DNA from: Brasenia schreberi
Taxonomy: Eukaryota; Streptophyta; Magnoliopsida; Nymphaeales; Cabombaceae
Assembly (NCBI GenBank): GCA_036023115.1
Contig: JAYKKT010000086.1
Span: forward strand, 18,274,501 to 18,338,500
Direction: 5' to 3'
Length of the DNA stretch: 64,000 bases
Within the stretch, counting starts at the first letter, position 1; each line of letters starts with the position of its first letter. Of this stretch, positions 11,035 through 22,177 are shown one piece after another. The notes beneath the pieces are model-generated. The model searched no databases, was not told the origin of the DNA, and saw only the letters and a program-made list of their open reading frames with translations. A program made the translations under genes and the position numbers.

Positions 11035-12433
11035 TTAAGACCCAGGGGCAAATTTGGTGGCATAGACCCAGGCATTGTTTGCAACTGGGTTGTCAAGGTG
11101 GTCCAAGAGGTTCTCCAAGGGTCCTTTCTGTGCAACAATGGTTTGAACAAAGAAAACTAAACATAGAGAACACATAGCCAACCTACCATTCTAGATCTCC
11201 TTCACCCTGAGCTTCAACAAATGTGACAGGGTCATCAACCGGGACCAAGAGGGTCAAAGTGCTGACCCTCAGATGGTAGAGGTTGTTACCCTCTCCCTAC
11301 CCCAGGAAAGGCCGTTGATGCGGTACCCCTCAACAAGGCCCATGAGGACTACTTGAAAGGCAAGCACTGCCAAGATGCTTTGTGCATGAACAAGGTTTGG
11401 GTTGCCCAAGTAGTCGAGGCCACCTTCAGAGAAGATCTGAGCTCCTGCCTTGAACCACACTGGCTCTTTGAAGGTCACCTTCACCCACTTTTGCAAAACC
11501 TCAGGTGTGATGCAGCCTAATGCACCAAGCATTGCCCATCTACCATGGATTACCTGTGACAGTAGCAGCATGACAGTCAATCTCATTTCTCTGTGCGGTT
11601 AAACATAGACCTTCATTGCTGGAACTAAGCACAACTATCGGGAATTCATGATTCATTTTGTTTCATTTTAGAGAGAGAAAAATATGGTGCGAATCATACT
11701 TACTCCTCACTATATTGTCTACTGAGCAATTCAAATTTCAGAGGAAAGACGAAGCAGAATTAGATTTGAGTTACACTGATATTGGATTACCTCGAGTGCC
11801 CTGTTCCTAGCAAAGGCTTCAGGGTCAGCAGATAATCCGGCTGTGTCCCATCCATAGTCACCTGGGAACTCTCCTTTCAAGTAAGATGGGGTCTGCGCTG
11901 AGAAGGGACCCAGGTACTTCACTCTGTCTGGTCCATACCATAGATCATCTCCCTGTATTGTCACATTCAATCAGAATAAAAGTGAAGGCCTGTGTGTGTG
12001 TGTGCGCGCGCACGAGAGAGAGAGTACAAACCACTCGACAAAAATCAGTATCATTTATCAAAACCAACCAAACAAGTTCTTTAGAGAGTATAATTTATCA
12101 AAAGACAAACCAAAGAAGCAAAATTTTTTGCGAGTGTGTGTGTGTGTGAGAAAGAGAGAGTGCAAACCACTGAACGAAAATCAGTATTTTTTATCAAAAC
12201 CAACCAAACAAGTTCTTTAGAGAGTATAATTTATCAAAAGGTAAACTAATGAAGCAAGATTCTTTGTGAGAATGCATGTGTGTGTGTGAGAGAGAGAGAG
12301 AGATGTATACCATTGTGGTTCTTCCATTTCCAATGGGAACGAGGTCTCTGAGAGATTTGACATTGGAGCTCTTGGTTTGTCCCAAGAAAGGGGTCTTGAG
12401 AAGGGTTCCAGGGGAGGACAAAGTGGAAGCCAT
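11035..12433 (-). pseudogene. LHCB3: Chlorophyll a/b-binding protein of LHCII type III, broken in exon 3
   Basis: LHCB3 is a thylakoid antenna protein of the LHCII M-trimer. Exon 1 (12433-12311) encodes a chloroplast transit peptide starting MASTLSSPGTLLKTPFLG. Exon 2 (11952-11791) encodes [18 protein letters not shown] to ARNRALE. Exon 3 (11553-11035) starts [14 protein letters not shown], the first chlorophyll-binding helix, and runs cleanly through [16 protein letters not shown] to YRINGL. After that, near 11305, small insertions shift the frame, and the frame from exon 2 stops at 11269-11271. The rest is still legible in shifting frames: DDPVTF, KEI-stop-[26 protein letters not shown] and KFAPGS-stop. 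The third helix, with its chlorophyll ligands, is therefore not translated in frame. The sequence and GT/AG splice sites identify the gene. Whether the lesions are real or assembly errors cannot be told from one sequence. Confidence 0.88.
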
Positions 12434-12760
12434 TTCCTCTCTCTACTTCTGCTTTTGCCTTCTCCCACTCTTTCGTGGAGACTACGGTGATGGTGTGAGA
12501 GCCAACAAACTGAGGCCCATTAAAAAGGAGGCATAGAGTCTCGAAACCAATTTTTAGTGGCTAGGAGAGACGAAGCTTTCTTGAAGGGCTGTGATTGGTG
12601 GGGGGTGTCCATCTCGACCAATGAGAGCGCAATAAAGGATTTACCATCCATATCCTTTTATCATTATGTTATCTCTATTCTTTCCAGCAATAGCATATTC
12701 TCTGTACAGGAACGTTATCGTTTGATTTCACATGGACACGTGATAGGACACAGGTTTCCA
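12434..12760 (-). promoter_or_regulatory. Putative light-responsive promoter of LHCB3
   Basis: Upstream of the minus-strand ATG lie elements common in LHC gene promoters: a G-box CACGTG at 12737-12742, two I-box GATAA cores (complement of 12658-12662 and 12669-12673) and CCAAT at 12618-12622. Their order and spacing suit a light-regulated promoter. Function is inferred from motifs only, and no TATA box was fixed with certainty. Confidence 0.4.
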
Positions 12761-12847
12761 TTTTTGGCATGCCAAAAGGACGGGATTAGTCAAGATATAA
12801 TACTGTTAATCCACATAGTAAGTGTTCTAGAAATTAAACCGTATATA

Positions 12848-13095
12848 CAGAGGGTTAGCTCAGTGGCAAGACGCTCTAGCACCATTTTTACGGGTGGGGA
12901 GTTCGACTTTGATGTGTGTGTGTTAGGTTTTGGCTTCCTCTTGCAACCAAAACAGAGTGAAGAGTTTGGCTTACTCAGGGTGTTAGTACACCTGAAAGGG
13001 CTCTCAACTCCACAAGACTCAATGTGTGAATTCGATTCTTGGGGTGTGCATGCCTAGCTTCAGCCTCCCATTGTAACAAAAAGTGAAGATTTTGA
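12848..13095 (+). mobile_element. Two tRNA-derived SINE-like elements
   Basis: The first copy has an A box (GGTTAGCTCAGTGG at about 12853) and a B box (GGGGAGTTCGACT), followed by a GTGTGTGTTAGG...TTGGCTTCC body. The second begins near 12962 (TTGGCTTACTCAGG), has GTGTGAATTCGATTC, then the TGCATGCCTAGCTTCAGCCT body and TTGTAACAAAAA. Box spacing and shared bodies indicate pol III-type SINEs. Exact ends are uncertain. Confidence 0.6.
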
Positions 13096-13139
13096 TAGAT
13101 AGGAATCGCAGAAAAACTTCTTGTGCACAGAATGAGCCA

Positions 13140-13320
13140 GATCCAACCATTTCAGGTGGCCAGTTCGATCAGTGTGTGTGAGAGAGAGACTTAGGCTTAT
13201 CGGTAGGTTTCTCTCACGCCCACTTGCAGGTGGTGAGTTCGGTTCGATCAGTGTGTGTACGAGAGAGAGTTAGGCTTGGTCCTCCCATTGTAAACACCCT
13301 GCCCCTAACAAAAAAAATGG
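13140..13320 (+). mobile_element. Partial SINE-like copies
   Basis: Two B-box-like modules (GGCCAGTTCGATC near 13158 and GGTGAGTTCGGTTCGATC near 13231) are each followed by GTGTGTG, GAGAGAGA and TTAGGCTT. The second continues with CCTCCCATTGTAA and CTAACAAAAAAAA. The bodies match the SINE copy at 12848-12960. Confidence 0.45.
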
Positions 13321-13355
13321 AAAAAGAGGATATTTTTGTTGATTCGACAATATCT

Positions 13356-13601
13356 CCCATTAATCGCTGTCTTGAGTTCGAATCTTGCATATGGAGAAAA
13401 CAAGCTCTAAGAGAGCTTTACGCCCATAGTGAGCCGAAAAGCTCAAACCGGATAAAAGTGGTATAAACAAAAAAGAACGGGGATATCATGACAGGAAAAA
13501 GAAAATGCTCGTTGTATGTATAAAAACCAGAAAGGCAAAAAAGAGAAGTGGCCTTATCCCATTAATCGCTGTCTTGAGTTCGAATCTTGCATATGGAGAA
13601 A
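13356..13601 (+). repeat. Exact 44-bp direct repeat with a B-box-like core
   Basis: An identical 44-bp block starting CCCATTAATCGCTGTCTTGA occurs at 13356-13399 and 13558-13601. It contains GAGTTCGAATC, a good pol III B-box or tRNA T-loop match. The second copy abuts a tRNA fragment in the opposite orientation. Confidence 0.85.
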
Positions 13602-13655
13602 CCTGCGACCTTCGCGTTATTAGCACGACGCTCTAACCAACTGAGCTAATAGGCC
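13600..13655 (-). pseudogene. tRNA-Ile(AAU) 5' fragment
   Basis: The complement from 13655 starts GGCCTATTAGCTCAGTTGG and keeps the acceptor 5' strand, D arm, anticodon arm with the TGCTAATAA loop (anticodon AAT) and variable loop up to GGTCGCAGG. It then passes directly into the 44-bp repeat instead of the T arm and acceptor 3' strand. It is therefore a truncated tRNA, not a functional gene. Confidence 0.85.
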
Positions 13656-13672
13656 AGTGACTGCACTCTGAG

Positions 13673-13790
13673 TGATAGCTCACCCGGCTAGAAGCTCACA
13701 ATTTGCAGGTCATGAGTTCGATGTCTGGGACTTGCATACCTGGTTTTTGTTCTGCCTCACAACTGTAACGCAACAAAAAAAATTGAACTA
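13673..13790 (+). mobile_element. tRNA-derived SINE
   Basis: A-box-like TAGCTCACCCGGCTAG is followed about 30 bp later by a B box, GGTCATGAGTTCGATGTC, then the family body TTGCATACCTGG...CAACTGTAAC and an A-rich end. It is the best-formed SINE copy in the window. Confidence 0.65.
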
Positions 13791-15230
13791 TAACTTCTCA
13801 AGTATAGTTTTGGGTAGATCAATCAACTTCCTCATTAGAAATCAAGTCAATTTAATTTTATCAAATTTTCTTGTGAAATTGGAAGATTTGATCATTTAAT
13901 TGCATTATACACAAGTTGATTGTACGTAAGTTATAAGTTCTATATACTTAAGCAACTGACTGAACATTAAGCCGAGCTGAACCAATCATGCATTTTTGTA
14001 TGTTCAACTCTTGTAGCCCAATATCCACTTCATTAGATCATAAACAGAAGAAAAACAAGCTTATAACAACTGGAATAGAGCTCAATCATGAAGACGCCTT
14101 GGTTTATTTAACTGCACCTACAACCAATTATGCAACGTTGTGAAGTTTTCACATTCCTGTTCTAAACGTTGTGAAGTTTTCATGTAAAACTTTGCCATTT
14201 CAAAAATTCAATTTTCTTTCAACACCATCAGGGTGAATTATTTTAAAGGCAGTCATTAACCTAGATGCTGATAAGATATTAACAGCAAAGAGGCATTGAG
14301 CAAACCCATTGCAAATTTATTTGCGACAAGCCTCCATACATTATCTTACTATAACTCTATGCAGCTTGATTAATCTCACGAAATAAATCTACACTATATC
14401 CTTACCTGCTATTCACTACCCAATATAGGCTTGTGATTGCATACATCGTCGCAATTTGCATATCGCGAACGCCCCAAAATACTCAAGGGATCATTATGAA
14501 TATACAAGCCAAAACTGTGAAAGCCTAGAAATATAATGCTCAGATAAGATGTGAGATGATTTCATCGCGGTGACTAATGACAATAAATTGTTGTATCCGT
14601 TCTATTGAATCTTCTTGCCCTTGGGTGCTCCACAAGAATACTCATAGGAATAATTTGCTTCATAAAACATATAGATTCATTGAATCGGCCCCCAAGCTTG
14701 GGGGTGTTTCTTTCCCGTGATTCACAGGGTTTAACAAGCAATCGATATTTCACGATCAAAGGTGAAGTACTTACAGGTATTGCATCTAAGAGGGCTTTCC
14801 ACATAATTTTTTATATATATTTTACTTGAGACCCTCAAACGCCATGTTCATATCCATATTCTCCCTTGATCAGCCTGTAGTGTTGATCCTTGTTGCAATT
14901 GGAATACCGAAGTGCGGCCTATTTCATACCACGATGAAACCGTGCCTGTAAAGAAAAAGGTTCTCGGGTCTGATCTCGTGGGTTAGTCCGGTTCAAAACG
15001 CCGAACCCCTCTCTCTCGACGGGCTTTAATACCATCCACGTTTGTTAGAATACCGCCCTCATTCTCGCAAACGTCAGCCGTTCAATTAGTGAAATGGACG
15101 GGTAGGATTTACGTCTCTCTCTCTCTCTCTCTCTACTCCGTCACTGTAAGCGTGGTTTCACTTTGATACCTTGCCGTTCTCTCCCGTCGACTTGAACGCC
15201 ACCTCCATTTGCTGGACGAGCCGGACAAGG
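13791..15230. other. Intergenic region and 5' flank of the 15231 gene
   Basis: No coding region or known repeat was recognised up to about 15100. A short CT microsatellite at about 15113-15133 lies just upstream of the next gene and may belong to its 5' UTR or core promoter, as is common in plant genes. Confidence 0.4.
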
Positions 15231-16319
15231 ATGGCTGCACGGTTGGTGGTGGCAGCGCGCCGATCCGCTTTTCTAGTTGATGCGCTCGGAGTCTCCTCTT
15301 CTCAACCGCAGACTGCGTCCGGCGCTCAAGCCGCCAAGCTGCTGCAGCGGCGCGGCTTGGCTGGTGGTGGAGGTACCCTCTCTCTCTTTCCCACTCTGTT
15401 CATCTGTTTTAGCATTTCTGATTTCTGCTATTGTTCGTCCTTTCGTTATTCTTTTTCTTCACTATCTATTCCCCTTTGGCATTCCCTGAAAATTAGCGAT
15501 GAATTGGTTATATATAGGTTTTTTTCCTACACATACTTGCGTTCTGGTTTTGGTGTGGTTATCATTTAACTGATGTAGCAGTTGCAAACGTTTGATTCGT
15601 TTGTTATATGGTTTCTGCCCTTTCTCTTCATCTTATTTATAAGCTCTGGTTCGAATTCAGGGAGAATCGTCCTTTTGTTTGGGAATCAGTTTTGAGTAAC
15701 GGTTCTTGAATTGGGGTTTTCATAATTCATTCGAAGGATCACTTCACTGTTTATGAGCATGTGGGAATCAACTTCGAGCCGGAGCTCTGTAAACATGTAT
15801 GTGGAAATTGGTTGGGATGATCTATTGATTATTTTCTTTCTACCAATTTATTATCCTGTTTTCTCGGGTCTTCACTGCTTGTATTGGATGCCCGGTTTTT
15901 TTTATGAGGATCCGGTGAGTATCAAATCGGCTTCTTTCCATGGACTTAACTTAGTAGATCACTAAGGTGTTTATTGGGTTATCGAGGAGTTTGGTAATTG
16001 CTTGGAGTGACCAAATGCATAATGGGAAAATCTGGATCAGAAAGTTGTTTTCTTTCTGCCTATTGCTTAGCCCATTTGAAAGAATGATTCAGTAATGGTG
16101 GTGGAGAGATGGGTTGATTCAGGAGTATCTAACTTTTATTGAATGTTTCAACAGAAATAGCCGACTTATAATATGAAGTTGTATTACCTGCACTTTTGCT
16201 ACATTTTCTATATACTAATCGACACGATAAAACTGTTCTTGTTCAGCTATGTTATCAATAGCGGTTAGCGGTCAACTCTAATATAGCGGTAGCGGGGATA
16301 TAGTGGATTTAGCGGTACA

Positions 16320-16360
<41 letters not shown>

Positions 16361-19300
16361 CAGATTCTATAATTTATAAGAAATATCAAGAAACACAACT
16401 TCTTTTATAAATATGAACCAAACTAAATAAACAAATCCTACTTGTGACTTATAAGGAAACAAACAATAAATTTAATGTGGCACATGCATATTGAATTGTT
16501 AACCTTAAATTAGAAAACAAAAATATAAATGTAACAAAGTTATTCTAAGCATTAAGCTAAGAAATTAAAACCCTATCTGACATTCTCCACACAGCCAAAG
16601 CCTACTGACCTCTATCCAACTGGGAGACAATTGTGCTATACATTACACAGAAGTGATTTATATTGGCCAAACAAGCACGTAAATGGAACTCATTCATGAT
16701 ATGAGCATGGATTAGTAGCAAGACTAATTATCATGTCAAAAATGATACTGAAGGTACAATGTTGGGCTGGGCAACAAGGAATGGAAATATAAGCCCACCC
16801 GCTAACAGTGGTTTCATCAACAACAAAAGTATTCATTTCTCCCTATGTACGATCAAAATTGGTGCACTTCGAGACAAAGTTTACATTGAAACCATGGTTG
16901 GCATCAACTGGAACCCCTATATGAGATCAAAATGCATTCAAGCATGTGAAACAGGGAATCTGAAACAACTTACTCATACCATAAATGCAAAACTTGCTGC
17001 ACACCTGACTAGCTCGGTGTTCAAGAGCTACTTCTTCTTGTGCAATGAGCTTGATCTAAGACCAAAATATGGCCATAGTTAACGTAAGGGAACTAACTAG
17101 ATGAAATTGTTAGCAAGCAATAGACCCGATTCTTGAAAGGTCATCTCTTTTGCAAAATCAATCACAGAACCAAAACATAGATAGAATTACAACATATAAG
17201 TACATCACCTACCACATGTCCCACACGGTGGGCAACATCACCTGGGTATCTAAGTCGTAACTCATCACCAGGTACCAATCGCAACTCACTGTCTTTCTGT
17301 AGAAATGTGAGATAATACAGAAATTGTTGAGAAGTTTAACACATTATGTGTTTCGAAAATATTCACATAACCACCTCTCAATAAAGAAAGATACCATTAT
17401 ATAAAGAAGAGTATGTTATCCACAACACTACCTTTGGAAAGATAAAGTACACGATAAGCTTCTTGTTAAGACCAATGTCCCAATGAATAGTAACATTATC
17501 CTTGCTTTGTGATTCTTTCATCATCTACTCAAAAGCTACTACTAGTGAGTGAAAAATTGAAAATCAATTTTTAACTAAACCAAACAAGTGTTCAAAGTAA
17601 CCTAGGCAAGTAAATCGTAAAGTTTATGAACAAGCCACCAGCAGGCGGAGAAAGAGAGAGAATCCATGAGAGAGGGAACACGACGGAAGGCGACGGAAGA
17701 TGGTGGTGGTGACTGTCGTTGGCGGAGGGGAAGTTGTGCATGCTGGTGGTGGTGGAGAGAGTAGATGCAGAGGTGGGAGAGAGGGATGCTAGATTTTATA
17801 AGATTTGGGTCGGGTTCGTCGGGTCCACTGGATCGACTCAACCCAACTCAACCCAAATGACTTGTACGCTAACACCGCTATAGCAGCCCGTATAGCGGCC
17901 CTGGCGGGTCGGCCGCTATACTACTACTGTTATAGCATTTTGTTTCCTGCTATAACGCTATAGCGTGCTATTGATAACATAATTGTTCAGTTTCTAAGAT
18001 TTCTTTTTTATGTAGTCTTCATATTAACAAGAAGCTTCTTTTGGAAAATTTGAGGTTTTGGCTTCATATTCTGCACTTCTTCATGAGTGTAAATTGGATT
18101 CTTCCTGACCATGCTGCAGAACACCCTGTCTTTGTGACATGTCTTAACAAATGATGGAATGTAGAATAAAAAAATGCAAAGTTCACGTGACTAGGCTATT
18201 CAAGTTAAGTGAGCGATAATTGTCTATTCATTCCAATGTCAGGACACTGCTTTAGTCGACATTTTGCACATAAACTCCATTATCATGTGCCCTATGAGCA
18301 GTATCGATTGATTATATTGACATTGAAAAGAACAGATCAAAGTGGAACTATAAGGAAAGTGATGGAAAGGGCTGTCTCACTATCCTCATTGGGTTATACA
18401 TTCAGTTGGGGCTGCTTCACATTACTAAAACTTCTTTTCAAAGGGCAAACAAGCAGCCTATAGTCTCAACTAGGACCTCTTGATCTTCAAATGTGTATTT
18501 TATTGAATATTTCGTGGCCTTTTCTGTATGGATGTATTCTACATGGTCATTTTAAATTTTAACAGAAATGAGATGTCACAATCTTTATACACATGGAAAG
18601 GAAAATTCAATACCCCGAAGTGATTAAAGGAATTTTCATCAAGCTAAGCAAGTTACTTAAAACAGTTGCAAATCCTGTGCATGTTGTATACTAACGAACC
18701 ATGACGACAAATAAGGGTATGAGTTACAAGTATAACATTGATTTCATTCTATAAAACACATCTTCTATAGGGAGTAGTGAGTACGATATCCTTCATGTTA
18801 CTGAAGTTTCCCTGTGGCCCTCCCTCATAATGTTGATTGCATTATTTATTTTAGAAAATGCATGGCAGATGTACACTTCTGCTTGTTTTGTCATGGCACA
18901 ACCACTTTAATTTCCTAGAAAGTGCCATTCTTTGCATCATTTGATTTTGTAACAACTATTGGTGGTAGTTTTTTTTCTTTCTCTTTTCCGGTTATAATTT
19001 TTGATCTTGTTATTTATTTCTTTAGTTTTTTTATAGTATTTCTTGACTCAATGTCTACAGATCATCATGGCCCTCCTAAGATAAACTTTTGGCAGGATCC
19101 TTTGAGTCCATCTAAATGGAAGGAAGAGCATGTGAGTATTGACAAGTTTGATATTGATCGTGTTCGATTATTCTTTTGCATGAGTATTTTGCCTAAATCT
19201 CTAAATTCAATTGCTTAACTTTGTTTAAAATTTTAAACACCAAGAAGTGCGAAAGCAATTGTTGATTATGTCATAAATAAAACTACCCATAATGGTGTAT

Positions 19301-19587
19301 GCATTTAAACGCATGTCAATGAATTTTCCCTGAAAGAAAAAAAGAACAAAACATGTCAATGACCTGGTGGTAGCAAAATACAGAACTTGGTATCTGATTT
19401 TGTTGATATTTTGCTATATGCCTTATAGTTGAAAGAGTTGCTTTGTTGTAGAAACTTTTTTGTTTGGAACCTTGAGGATGTAGTTGGTTTTTTGCAGTTT
19501 GTCATTGTGTCGCTTACTGGATGGGGTTTGCTAATATATGGTGGTTTTAAGATATTCTCTGGAGGAAAGAAAGAGAAAAAAGAAGAG
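15231..19587 (+). CDS. Small plant membrane protein, probably mitochondrial
   Basis: Three exons join in frame. Exon 15231-15372 encodes MAARLVVAARRSAFLV...LLQRRGLAGGG, an Arg/Ala-rich leader lacking acidic residues, typical of a mitochondrial presequence. Exon 19061-19131 encodes HHGPPKINFWQDPLSPSKW and KEEH. Exon 19498-19587 encodes FVIVSLTGWGLLIYGGFKIF, one membrane segment, and then a basic/acidic SGGKKEKKEE tail. All junctions are GT/AG (phase 1, then phase 0). The exon-3 end is followed by GTACAC, so a short last exon may exist downstream. Read without splicing, the frame stops at 19659. The pattern resembles a conserved small plant protein of unknown role. Intron 1 is 3.7 kb because a 1.7-kb transposon with a UPF1 fragment sits in it. 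Confidence 0.75.
16322..16360. repeat. (TA)n microsatellite
   Basis: About 19 TA dinucleotides lie near the left end of the 16247-17982 element. Confidence 0.9.
16785..17524 (-). pseudogene. UPF1: UPF1 (nonsense-mediated decay helicase) fragment, introns retained
   Basis: Four exons are read in order on the minus strand. 17524-17432: MMKESQSKDNVTIHWDIGLN to FIFPK. 17296-17213: KDSELRLVPGDELRLRYPGD to VGHV. 17055-17005: IKLIAQEEVALEHRASQ. From 16916 to about 16785: VPVDANHGFNVNFVSK, then FDRT-stop-GEMNTFVVDE. These match consecutive pieces of the plant UPF1 region before the helicase core. The exons are separated by GT/AG introns, so the fragment came from genomic DNA and not from mRNA. Lesions are a roughly 12-bp deletion before VGHV, one missing base at the start of the fourth exon and a TAG where UPF1 has Gln. 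The fragment lies within the TIRs of the transposon and antisense to the host gene. Confidence 0.9.
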
Positions 19588-19874
19588 GTACACACTTGCT
19601 TAACCTGGCCCATGCTTTCTAGAAACAATTGTTATTATGCTCAACCATTTGGAATCTGATTTAGTTCTACAGAAGATGCCCATGTGTATATATGACATGA
19701 GTAGCTGTCAAGAAGATTAATGTATCTTCTGTTCTTTAGCACATCTTTATGGTCTACTTCAGGTTCTACTGTGATTCACTGTTTCTAGTCATGATTGAGG
19801 TAGGAGTGTTTACATATGAAAGGCTTCTACCACATACTAGTCTGTCCATCTAGTTCTTCTTTGGTATTTCATGC

Positions 19875-21687
19875 CAATGTTGTAAAAGTTGTATTGTATC
19901 ATATGATGCGAGTTTATCGTGTATTGTATGTTAGAACGACACGATACAAGTGTCATATTTGACCATTTATCGGTCTGTATCAGGTCATATCGTAAGATAC
20001 AACACTGTATTGCATGATAAAGTCGACGCCAATTCTTCTTAACCTATAAACTCGATACCCGAAGGTTATTTCATGTGTTTTGTTTGCTCTCATACCCCTT
20101 CTTATTGCTTATGTTTGCTTCCAAACCTTTTTTCTATCTTCTATTTACGTGATTTTGTAGAGAAGTCATATGGTTTTCTCTTAAACTCGTGAAAATCTAT
20201 AAGGTTTTTGTCAAATGACTCAAATCTGTAACATACTCCCTTCTTTTTCATTCCTAATCCTTTCTCACCTGATTTTTCACTTAAAAAATTTGGGTTTTTT
20301 ATAGATTCCGAGATTCCTCACCTTCTGAAAGCTTTTTTCTTGATGTGGCTTGATGGCATTCGATTGATCCGATTTAATGTAGAAGTACTACACCCGTAAG
20401 GCAATATACTCGTGGATAGGTGCATGTTCTGTAACGAGGTTAAGCATTAAGGTATTTCTCGAATGAAATATGTTCTCACGGGAACAAAAAAAGATGCACG
20501 TGCTTATCATCGGGTGCCCTAATTTGTAAAGTATTAAATTCAACAAGTTTTGGAGGCTATAAAGGAAAGAAAAAGATTACGACAGAGAGAGCATAAATAA
20601 ATGGTTGGAATATATAACAATTTCAAGATGCTTTTCGAGAGATATACGAAGAAGAAATTCATGGTATGACTGAGGGGGAAGTGACAACTAAGAAGACAAG
20701 TAGAAGGCGAGATAAGAGAAAGAGTGTAGGTTCTAGTAGTAATAGTAGTAGGGCTGATTCTTGTTCCACTATAAGAGTCTCTGTTCGCCCGAAGACTGCG
20801 GGGGGTGCTAGAAGAGGTGGAGGTAGTGAAATACATGAATTTTAACCCCATGTAAGATCCTTTTCCCCGCGTATGACTCTTAGAGCTCAATTATGCATTA
20901 GATCGATTATGGCTTTAAAGGATGTAATAGAGAAAGGAAATCTGAAGTATGCAAGGTCTTTTATGAAAATTGTCTTCCCTTTAATGGTGCAAATTTATTT
21001 TCCTTTTAAAGCATGACAAATACTATTATTAGTATAAGATCATGTTATAAGGTCTCTATTTATCATGCTTTGAAAGATGAATTACTACAAAATTAGGTTG
21101 ATATTGTCCATGAACGGAGTTCAAAATTTAGAAAGACGTGAAAGGTTACTGGTTGTTCTAGTAAGAGGATGGAGATGATGTGACAGTGATGACAATGATG
21201 ATGGTGACCTTGACTATAATGCTTATGATGCATTTATTGATTATTATCTATGTTTTGTAGAATAAAACATTGAAATTGACCTATGAAGTATGAACTTTGT
21301 AATTTATATTTTATAAATTGTAATCTTAATTTTGAACCAACATATTAGTTTATGTTTGTAGTTTAACGACTTAACTTTTTTACTCTTATAGTTATTATTG
21401 ATTCTGAAATGTCATTGCCATGCCAATGCTTAATTGCTTATTAGTTATTACTTATTAACTACTTGTTAATCGTTATTAATTGGATTTTGTGTAATATTGA
21501 TTGTATTTTCTAACAATTTGTTATCTTTTATTGATTAATTTCAAAATTTTCTATTTTTTAGATTTTTTATAAATTTTTTCTTATTATACAGGATTAAATG
21601 TAGCGTATGCTATTGTATCGTATGATACGATTATCGTGTACCTGTATCCTATGTGATATAGGCACCAATATGATTATTATAACATTG
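19875..21687. mobile_element. hAT element with degenerate transposase
   Basis: Termini are CAATGTTGTAAAAGTTG on the left and CAATGTTATAATAATC on the complement of the right end. Both are followed by clustered TATCGTATGATACGAT-type subterminal repeats. The flanking 8-mers TTTCATGC and ATTTATGC match at 6 of 8 positions, consistent with an old 8-bp TSD. The interior encodes a decayed hAT transposase. It belongs to the same group as the adjacent element at 21804-22603. Confidence 0.7.
20625..21262 (+). pseudogene. hAT transposase relic
   Basis: In shifting frames the stretch reads a basic, Ser-rich region (KKTSRRRDKRKSVGSSSNSS), then SFYENCLPFNGAN, which matches the plant hAT signature 'FFYENGLPFNVANSP', and an acidic C-terminal run (DNDDGDLDYNAYDAFIDYY). 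The middle of the transposase (DUF659 and dimerisation domain) is missing and stops interrupt the rest, so it is inactive. Confidence 0.6.
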
Positions 21688-22032
21688 ATTTATGCCAAAT
21701 TGTCCTTTCTTATTGGAGATATTTGAGATAAAATACTAGAATGGCCTGTTTTCCCCTTTCCTACGGTCCCATCTTCTGATGGCCCATTCATATGTATTCG
21801 TCACAATGTTATAAATATCGTATCATACGATATGATACGATAATACCATATATTGATAGTTGGATCGATATGATCCACATGTGTATAGTCGGGGTTCATT
21901 TATAGTTCTATATCCTACATATCGCTTGCATATCATATTGTATCATTGCAATATGCTATGTATCGTATCCGTATCATATATTAGAATAATATATAAACAT
22001 TATGCTATGTTTATTATACCATACTTATTGGG

Positions 22033-22128
22033 AGTTAACTCCTAGCATGGCACACGATAGGGATCTGTGGAAACAAAGAATCCATGTAGCCGACCCCGTC
22101 TAGTATGGGAAAAGGCTTAGTTGTTGTT
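22033..22128 (+). mobile_element. LINE 3'-end fragment inside the 800-bp hAT element
   Basis: The segment GAGTTAACTCCTAGCATGGC through ATCCATGTAGCCGACCCC and GGGAAAAGGCTTAGTTGTTG matches the 3' end of the young LINE copies closely. It is only about 95 bp long and inserted after, or carried by, the host element. Confidence 0.85.
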
Positions 22129-22177
22129 GTTTAACTATCTATAAGTACTACAAGTCATTATCTTAGGTATGCTGGCA

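Larger units (their letters stand above)
16247..17982. mobile_element. Pack-type hAT-like element with captured UPF1 fragment
   Basis: The 1736-bp element lies in intron 1 of the surrounding gene. It is bounded by a perfect 8-bp TSD, TTGTTCAG, at 16239-16246 and 17983-17990. The terminal inverted repeats are CTATGTTATCAATAGC on the left and TTATGTTATCAATAGC on the complement of the right end. Subterminal TATAGCGG/CCGCTATA repeats fill both ends. The interior holds a TA microsatellite and a minus-strand, intron-containing fragment of the UPF1 RNA helicase gene. No transposase is present, so it is non-autonomous. The 8-bp TSD favours hAT over Mutator (9 bp), although a 9-bp duplication with one mismatch cannot be excluded. 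Confidence 0.85.

Noticed and set aside
12557..13057. 166-codon open frame
   Set aside because: It crosses the LHCB3 upstream region and two SINE-like elements, starts at a non-ATG codon and shows no family features.
13600..13655. Functional tRNA-Ile gene
   Set aside because: The T arm and the 3' acceptor strand are missing; only the 5' two thirds are present.
14574..14829. Overlapping open frames on both strands
   Set aside because: Mutually antisense, short, and without recognisable domains or splice context.
16759..17082. 107-codon plus-strand frame
   Set aside because: It is the antisense shadow of the captured UPF1 exons on the minus strand.
16239..17990. Classification of the UPF1-carrying element as a Mutator Pack-MULE
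   Set aside because: Mutator elements make 9-bp TSDs. Here 8 bp match perfectly and the ninth does not, so hAT-like is preferred, though not proven.
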